Below are positions 57,801-64,000 of a DNA stretch of 64,000 nucleotides, in pieces. Made by a program: the position numbers and the translations under genes. This DNA is from Pelodera strongyloides. Its lineage: Eukaryota; Nematoda; Chromadorea; Rhabditida; Rhabditidae. Position 1 is the stretch's first letter. Each line of letters begins with the position of its first letter. The stretch is taken from contig JAANDG010000498.1 in the NCBI GenBank assembly GCA_036852015.1, positions 45,426 through 109,425 on the forward strand. Direction: 5' to 3'. The notes below the pieces were generated by a model that worked only from the letters and a program-made list of their open reading frames with translations, was not told the origin of the DNA and did not search any database.

Positions 57801-60800
57801 TGTCTCTCTCTCACACTCTGCTGCGTGTCAATGTCTGCCTGTCTGTCAGTGTAAAGTACTACATACCAATATGTGCGAGTACCAGGGTAAAGCTATGACT
57901 CGCGCAATGTACCAGATTCTGCATTTATCATGTCTGCATATTGTTTCTGTCTACATTATCGAATATCATACTGCAGAAGTGTTTGTTCAGAAAGCCATTC
58001 TCGAGATGAACAACGAGGTGGTAATGTCATATAATGCAGAGTTTGCCAATGTGTTGCCCGAGACGTTGAGGCGCGTTTTCACTCCACTGAAATCGAGAGC
58101 ACGAAGTGAGTGATCGGGGTAATATTGTACACAAATTTACAGTACCAAGTGTCAGTCACCGTACAGTTTTGGGGGGCGCAGAGCGCCGCAGACATACACG
58201 CCTGGCCAGGGTGCGTGCCCAGACTTTCCCGCCTAATCAAAGCGTGCCCGCGCACTTTGCAGAGGCCTAGGTATGCGCGCATATTTTGCCACATGGTTTC
58301 CCGCACGGTTTGTTTCAGGAAAATATATATGAAACCATAATTTTTTGTCAATTTTTTTAGACCAACTGTGCGCGCAGACATTTACACAAACCTTTCCGCG
58401 CAGTGCTCCCCTGCAAAAGCGCACTGCGCCGGTTGGGTTCAGAGTTCATAGTGCTTTAATGCAGTGAGATGAATGATGGATCGTATCGCAAGATAGTGTA
58501 CCGTATGCAAGGAACTTCAAAATGCCCTATTCATGTTATGCACATGTTTGAGAAAACTACACGTAGGATATATACACGCTGACTCCAGACAACTTCGTCG
58601 GAATTTGTTACTTTGGCAGTACAGACGTAATTCCAGTAATCGCCGTATGCGTGGCTGATGGTCACATGTTCGAGAGGGACGTAATGCTCGCCGCGCTCGA
58701 CGCTGACATGGCCAACGAGGAGTATATCTACATATTTTCATCGATGACTTCCCTCGGCTACAGTAAGTTGAAGTTGTTTAGCCAAAATCGTAAGTTCTAT
58801 TTTCTCAGTTTATAATTTATTTATAAAGCGTCGACGTCACGTGTGCACAATGTCAATTATAATAGGATGCTAGGGGACATGGGCTATGTTGCAACTCTAC
58901 GTTGCAACTTTAGAAATACATAGAATTATCTACGAAACGTAGTCTAAAAACATGGTTATTACCTATGTCTAGTATTGATGATGTTTATGCAATAACAATA
59001 ATTACGTACTGTATTAGCCTGTTAACTAATGTATAAATACTGTTGACTAGGACTAGTGATTGTGGAAGCACTGGTGACAGAGCTCTACCAAGAGGCGGGC
59101 GTCCTCTCTAAAATACTCGCACAAGTTGGCAGAGTTCCTATAAACTGCCTAGGGTCTGACAGAGCCCATAAGTCTGATCGCGGTTAACAGATCCGCTCCA
59201 AACTGTCTGGCCCCTGGACAGTGGTTGGTGTATGGACGCGTGGCGGAGTGGCCAGTGACGTAGAGGATCGAAACCCCGTCACTTGGAGTTGGCAGAGAGG
59301 CCTGTGAGCCCCCCCATTCCTTCGGACTCAGAAGACCAAGAAGACGACAAGCTTTCCCTGTTCCTTGAGCCAATAAATAGATTCTGGCATCGTTGTTTCC
59401 ACCGTTGAACATAGTTCAAACATGGCGACCTCGGCTCCAGAACCTAGTTATTCCATAGCGACCGAGAAGGCGGTTGCAAACCAGGGTGACCTAACAGGTG
59501 GTCACAAACCAGTATGACCTATCAGGTGGTCATGGCCAGAGTGACCTAACAGGTGGTCACACGGGAGTCCTACTCCCACAATCAAATCATTTCAACTCAT
59601 CTCAATCCTTATCTTCTCTCATCCTCATTTTATCTTATATCATTCCTTTTTACGAAAGGCGAAAGTGTGAACGTGAGTTCGAGTACTGTCAAGATAAAGG
59701 ATAGTGTGAAAGACGGATATGGTTTATAGACAAAGCGCAGTTTACGTAATTAGTTCATAATCCGAATATGGCAGAATCATCTATTTAAAAAAATTCTTGC
59801 TTGGGAGGATGTGGTGCACACATTTGGAAATAAAAGAAAATGCTTGGGAGGATGTTATATGCACATTTCAAAAGCAAGAAAATGAGCATGTGATTTGCAT
59901 ACGCTTGGGAGCACGTTTATGATACTCCTTGAGTACGTTGCAAATAATCAGTTCAGTAACTTTAGAGACACTCTCGCTTGGGAGACATCGTATCAGAGAA
60001 TTATAGTTAGAAATATTCTCGTTTGTGAGTCAGAGGATGAAGATAGTCTTCAATGAACTACCATATAAGTTCGAATCTTCTCGTTTGGGAGTGTTGCAAC
60101 TCTACGTTGCAACTTTAGAAATACATAGAATTATCTACGAAACGTAGTCTAAAAACATGGTTATTACCTATGTCTAGTATTGATGATGTTTATGCAATAA
60201 CAGTAATTACGTACTGTATTAGCCTGTTAACTAATGTATAAATACTGTTGACTAGGACTAGTGATTGTGGAAGCACTGGTGACAGAGCTCTACCAAGAGG
60301 CGGGCGTCCTCTCTAAAATACTCGCACAAGTTGGCAGAGTTCCTATAAACTGCCTAGGGTCTGACAGAGCCCATAAGTCTGATCGCGGTTAACAGATCCG
60401 CTCCAAACTGTCTGGCCCCTGGACAGTGGTTGATGCAAGGACGCGTGGCGGAGTGGCCAGTGACGTAGAGGATCGAAACCCCGTCACTTGGAGTTGGCAG
60501 AGAGGCCTGTGAGCCCCCCATCCCTTCGGACTCAGAACATAACATAACATAACATAACATTTATTACGAACATAAAATGTCGCACAAGTTTTGTCGAGGC
60601 AATACCACAATGAATAACTATGAAACGTGAAAATGTAAATCTGTTTAAAATAAAAGCATCAAATAAAAACATAATGTTTACAGGAATAGGCGAGGGTTAC
60701 TCTCAATCATAAGTGAAGTTCTATGGACAAAACAGTGTCTGCGAACATTCCTAGTCACCCGAGGGATTATGATTTTGATACGACCACGTCGAGAGGACAG

Positions 60801-63800
60801 ATTAGAATTCCTGAATTTGTACATTGAACGTAGATTATGGCCGCATTTGCCAGCCAATATTTTTCTGAGCATTCTAGCATCTGCTTCCTACGTCGATTGT
60901 CAAGTGTATCAAGCTTCAATAATGTATCTCTATCTGAACAAGAGGGTGTATCATTGTAATCAAGCAATTGGGAACGCATAAAAATTCGCTTTGTAAATGT
61001 ACGTTGGATCCTATCTAGGGCCACCTTATCCTTTTTCTTATATGGACTAAAGACAACCGAGCCTGACTCTAGAATTGAAGTACATAAAGAGAATATGCAA
61101 GAACCAAAAGGTTTGCCTTCCGCGTTTTCAGAGTGCGAAAGAGAGCAAACATTCTTTTTCTTGCTTGGGCACAAACAAAGGAAATATGTTTAGAGAAGGA
61201 TAAATCATCTGTCATAATAAATCCTAGGTCTTTGGCTGAGTTACCTTTTCAATCACAACCGAATTACAAATGTAGTCCACTTTTGGATTGTTTGGGCCAA
61301 TGTACAGTGCTTGGCACTTATGAGGAGCCAAAGGTAACTGAAACTCAATTGACCAATCATGCACCAAGTTATTGCGCGTTGAACTAAAATTCTATCTATA
61401 GGATCATTAATAGTACTGTATATTTTTATGTCATCTGCATACATTACAAATGAAATACCTAGGCTTCTCAACGATATTGCTAGGTCGGAGGTAAACAACG
61501 AGAATAGGACTGGACCTAATACTGATCCCTGTGGCACACCACTAGTACAATCTACAACATCCGATACAGTATCACCAACTCTCACAAACATTTTGCGATC
61601 ACTAAGCCAATTTTCAATCCATTTACATATAAAAGAAGGAAATTGCATGTCAACTAATTTGCAAAGCAGCTTCTTGTGGGAGACCCGATCAAACGCCTTG
61701 GCAAAATCAAAGTAAATTATGTCTAGAAGACCAAGAAGACGTCAAGCTTTCCCTGTCTCTTGAGCCAATAAATAGATTCTGGCATCGTTGTTTCCACCGT
61801 TGAACCTAGTTCAAACAGGCTAATTGTACATATGACTCGTGTATTGCGTTTCTCAAATACCAGGTCAATGTTGTCAACGTAAAACAGACTGCCCATCTGA
61901 TTGTGAGAACATCGAATCTTAAGGATGATACATTTTTGCTGATATGATATAATTCTAATTATATTAACTACGTTTCCTAAGAAGTTGTGGTGTCGAACAC
62001 TGGTGAAGAACGCGCAATATGGCAAAAAGAAGGCGAACCGGACGGGCGAGACGAAGAAGCTCGTCGCGCCTTTGCACGCACACTGGTATGCTAATTTAAA
62101 GCGATACGGCATGTGGCCTATGGGCTTTCTGAGAGATTGGGCGGAGGAGAGAGAGAGAGAGAAACAAGAGAGAAGTTAAGTCGAAGGAAAAAAATGAACG
62201 AATTTTTAGGTCATATTAGACTCGACATCGCAAATCGGCGAAAATGTGAAATTCCGAGAAGACGTTATAGCAAAGATGTCCGATCCGTCGTTGCAATGTG
62301 TCAACTGTACTGGACCGGTAGGGTGATGTTCTCTTAAACGTTTATCAGATGAGGTGTCAGAGCTCAGGGTTTCAGAATTCTTCTCTCCTCACACTTCTAT
62401 AAAGATGGAAAAAATACAAAGTGCGAAACTGAACGAGAGAGAGAGAGACAGAGAGAGACAGAAGTACACTTAGGACGAAATGGGCAACCACATTATGTCA
62501 ACATATACATTGCCCTTTAAAACGAAAAAAAACGACCGGTTTTCAAATAGCATTCAGTGGGGTCGAAATGGGGTCGATTGTTTTTCTAATAATCACATTT
62601 GCATATTATGCATGAGAATTTAGTTATTTGACAAACGTTTCAAAAAAAAAAGCGGTCGTCATTTCACTTTCAAGGTGTCACTCTTCGCCGGATACCTGCA
62701 CGACGCCATGTACATCTATGCGAAAGCGACAAACCGTTCACTCTCTCAGAATAGCGTGTCACTGAGCAATGGATCCGCGATTCTAATCAATTCAGTTGGA
62801 GAATATGCGGGTAACACTGCATTTATGTCCAACTTTCTCATATTCACCTCTCGATTCCCTTGGGAAATATTCCCTACAGACAGAAAAGAGCATTCAAAAG
62901 TGGCAGGCAAAATATCGAAGTTCCCCTGGGGGAGAGAATATGGTCTCCGGTTAACTTTTGTACATTCCGGCTAACATTCCTCCAAATCTCGAAAACTAAT
63001 GAAGATCTGTTGTAAGTTTGTGATAAGAAGCATATAATAATTGTAGTGTTAGTTAGAATATCCAAGTAGCACTTATTCTATGACGGCCTAACTTGATCCA
63101 CGCACATTCTATTATTATACGATAAGCTGCCGAACTCTGTGCTTTACATCCGACATATTTTGAGGAGTCAACGGAAATATAAGCATCACTGCGTCTGGCG
63201 GTGTGGAACCAAAATTCACCCTGAGCGGATTGAATGCGAATTTCGAGCAAGACTTATACTGGATAGTGCTTCCCGACTCACATGTAGGTGACAAGCAACA
63301 ACTCCAATCACAATTATTTATTACAATAGGTCAATCCTTTAAATATTCAATTTCCAAATAATTCACCAAATTTCTAGCAGGTCGAGAAGCTCGTCGCTGA
63401 CGAGCGACGCATTTTCAATAATTACGCTTCCGGGAAGCCAGCAAATGTGCCATTATGTGGCTTTACTGGATTGGTGAGTTTGGGCATGCCGCAAGTATTT
63501 ATCTTTCTCTTTCGCTCACCTCCCACTAGGAGGCTGGGCTATGCTCCCAGCTTTTATGTATACGGTCACAGTTGTAGGGAGTAGCAGTAGCTGGCGTAGA
63601 AGCTAAAGATTGGATTGCGACCTTGCAAGTTAGGGATTCGATGTCGTCAAGAAGTTGAAAGCACACCCAATTAGTGTAGGTCATCTACTACATAGATACT
63701 TGGTTTGAATGCAATGTTGAAAATGTACTGTACTATTACAGAGCTGCCCAATAAATGTGTTCGAGGAGTACAAGGGATGGTTCGTGGCGGTAATTATTCT

Positions 63801-63851
63801 GGCTATCCTCATCGTTATACTCTCCATTATTGGATTAGTATTTTTACTGAG
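54826..63851 (+). CDS. Receptor-type guanylate cyclase, copy B (extracellular part; continues past the window)
   Basis: Exons 54826-54861, 55170-55223, 55981-56132, 56498-56607, 56984-57116, 57284-57398, 57991-58105, 58637-58762, 61985-62085, 62210-62317, 62675-62810, 63165-63283, 63381-63473 and 63742-63851. Every exon has exactly the length and phase of its copy A partner (36, 54, 152, 110, 133, 115, 115, 126, 101, 108, 136, 119, 93, 110). It encodes a signal peptide, the ligand-binding ectodomain (VIRIGFLF, VIIGPTCN, YYDVPIFPWGLTT, NSNIGAGGQCPVF, SMTSLGY) and the transmembrane exon (EEYKGWFVAVIILAILIVIL), which differs from copy A at three of 36 residues. No stop or frameshift is seen. Kinase-homology and cyclase domains lie beyond the window. 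Intron 8 holds an LTR element. The transmembrane exon ends with a GC donor. Exon 4 has no AG acceptor at the expected place, as in copy A. Confidence 0.92.
54880..55048. mobile_element. TTAA-flanked fold-back in cyclase copy B intron 1
   Basis: TTAA both sides; arms AGCGAAATGCTAGCCCC, TTGCATATGATAAG and CCTATGCTAATTTTGTACGAT with complements. Copy A has one TTAA at 37286-37289 with matching flanks (CTTG.TTAAAGTTGAG), i.e. the empty site. Confidence 0.88.
55410..55810. mobile_element. TTAA-flanked element, AGGGTCAGGCCCATTTC family
   Basis: Ends AGGGTCAGGCCCATTTCAAA and GAAATGGGCCTGACTCT between TTAA copies; same interior words as 23274-23714. In intron 2 of cyclase copy B. Confidence 0.85.
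56640..56940. repeat. CT-rich degenerate microsatellite in copy B intron 4
   Basis: Broken CTCTCT/CTGTCTCT tract over 300 bp, positional partner of the CT run in copy A. Confidence 0.8.
57404..57585. mobile_element. TTAA-flanked element five bases behind a 5' splice site
   Basis: Family AGCGAAGTACCGGCCGG. Left TTAA at 57404-57407 directly follows the donor GTAAG of exon 6; right flank TTGA (57582-57585) then GAGTTTGG. Copy A reads GTTAG-TTAA-GAGTTTGG at 40193-40209, the empty site. Confidence 0.88.
58887..59422 (+). repeat. 5' LTR
   Basis: 536 bp, TG...CA ends. Contains a tRNA-like stretch (GCGTGGCGGAGTGGCC ... GGATCGAAACCC) at about 59232-59275 resembling pol III A and B boxes. Confidence 0.88.
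59423..59440 (+). promoter_or_regulatory. Primer-binding site of the LTR element
   Basis: TGGCGACCTCGGCTCC directly after the 5' LTR. TGG plus following bases would pair with a tRNA 3' end (CCA). Which tRNA is not determined. Confidence 0.6.
60092..61817 (+). repeat. 3' LTR, interrupted
   Basis: Left part 60092-60537 and right part 61725-61817 align with the 5' LTR with few changes; the LINE at 60538-61724 lies between. Confidence 0.88.
60538..61724 (-). mobile_element. 5'-truncated LINE inserted in the 3' LTR
   Basis: Minus strand. Reverse-transcriptase motifs in order: IYFDFAKAFDRVSHKKLL (about 61715), SGVPQGSVLGPVLFS and VMYADDIKIY (61648-61253, catalytic ADD), then KDKVALDRIQRTFTKRIF and RRRKQ (61100-60830). 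The 3' tail is (TGTTA)n at 60538-60560. AGAA is duplicated at 60534-60537 and 61725-61728. Endonuclease and the N-terminal palm are missing and frames are broken. Jockey/CR1-like by motif style. Confidence 0.88.
62517..62672. mobile_element. TTAA element forming a 3' splice site
   Basis: Starts TTAA-AACGAAA..CGACCGG and ends CGGTCGTCATTTCACT-TTCA. The right flank AG completes the acceptor of exon 11 (62675). Copy A has the uninterrupted TGCCCTTTAAAG acceptor at 41771-41782. Confidence 0.82.
62836..62950. repeat. Short palindromic element, GAGGCCATATTCACCAC family (diverged)
   Basis: Left CTCATATTCACCTCTCGATTCC, right GAGAATATGGTCTCCGG, interior CAGACAGAAAAGAGCATTC. In intron 11 of cyclase copy B. 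Confidence 0.65.
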
Positions 63852-64000
63852 GCAAGTGAACTTTACCATTTTTTAGCAGTGTTTTTTTTAGTCATGCCGC
63901 TAAGATCTTGCTACATAGTTTGTGTTTATCCCGCATGATGTATCTGTAGTGAATATAGCGCATAAACCATAAAAGCTGAACGTCGCCTATTGTTTATTTT

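Larger units (their letters stand above)
58887..61817 (+). mobile_element. Short non-autonomous LTR retrotransposon with nested LINE
   Basis: Two LTRs (58887-59422; 60092-60537 plus 61725-61817) begin TGTTGCAAC and end GTTCAAACA. Target duplication GGCTA stands on both sides (58882-58886 and 61818-61822). A primer-binding-like TGGCGACCTCGGCTCC follows the 5' LTR at 59423 and a purine-rich GTTTGGGAG precedes the 3' LTR. The 669-bp interior has no gag or pol; it holds repeats of GTGACCTAACAGGTGGTCA and of GCTTGGGAG. In intron 8 of cyclase copy B. Mobilisation would need proteins from another element. Confidence 0.9.

Overview
This is a spliced, AT-rich animal genome segment, almost certainly from a nematode. 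It carries short exons with GT..TTTCAG/TTTTAG introns, a ground-like (hedgehog-related) secreted protein of a nematode-restricted family, and a tandem pair of receptor-type guanylate cyclases. The species cannot be named from the sequence. I rebuilt gene models by joining exons with consistent phase and by protein similarity recalled for each family; no database search was run.

Layout. 1-2 kb: the 5' part of a CDK5RAP3/LZAP homologue on the minus strand, with a 0.96-kb inverted-repeat element filled with a minisatellite in its first intron. 3.2-7.4 kb: a transposon graveyard, with an LINE fragment split by a palindromic element that carries a tRNA-like gene, then a frameshifted Penelope-like element followed by a hammerhead-like RNA motif. 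7.5-27 kb: four collinear plus-strand genes: a small basic protein of unknown family, a GPATCH11 homologue, a CWF19L1 homologue (547 aa) and a palmitoyl-protein thioesterase 1 homologue (328 aa). 29.6-35.6 kb: a ground-like protein (743 aa) with an unusual 378-residue acidic repeat exon. 37.2-50.4 kb and 54.8-64 kb: tandem paralogous receptor guanylate cyclases (copy A complete in extent but damaged; copy B cut by the window end after its transmembrane exon).

Mobile DNA. Small palindromic elements with TTAA ends are abundant in introns. Comparing the cyclase copies gives three filled/empty pairs in which copy B holds an element at a TTAA that copy A still has unoccupied. One of these insertions sits at a 3' splice site and another five bases behind a 5' splice site. 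Copy B also carries a short non-autonomous LTR retrotransposon with a 5-bp target duplication, itself interrupted by a LINE with a 4-bp duplication.

Functionally the genes are unrelated housekeeping, secretory and signalling genes: UFM1/ER regulation, splicing-associated proteins, lysosomal depalmitoylation, cuticle or extracellular matrix, and cGMP signalling. The likely system-level interest is the post-duplication element bombardment of the cyclase locus, the exon of the ground-like gene bracketed by two copies of one palindromic element, the Penelope/hammerhead pair, and the conserved non-AG splice junction in both cyclases.
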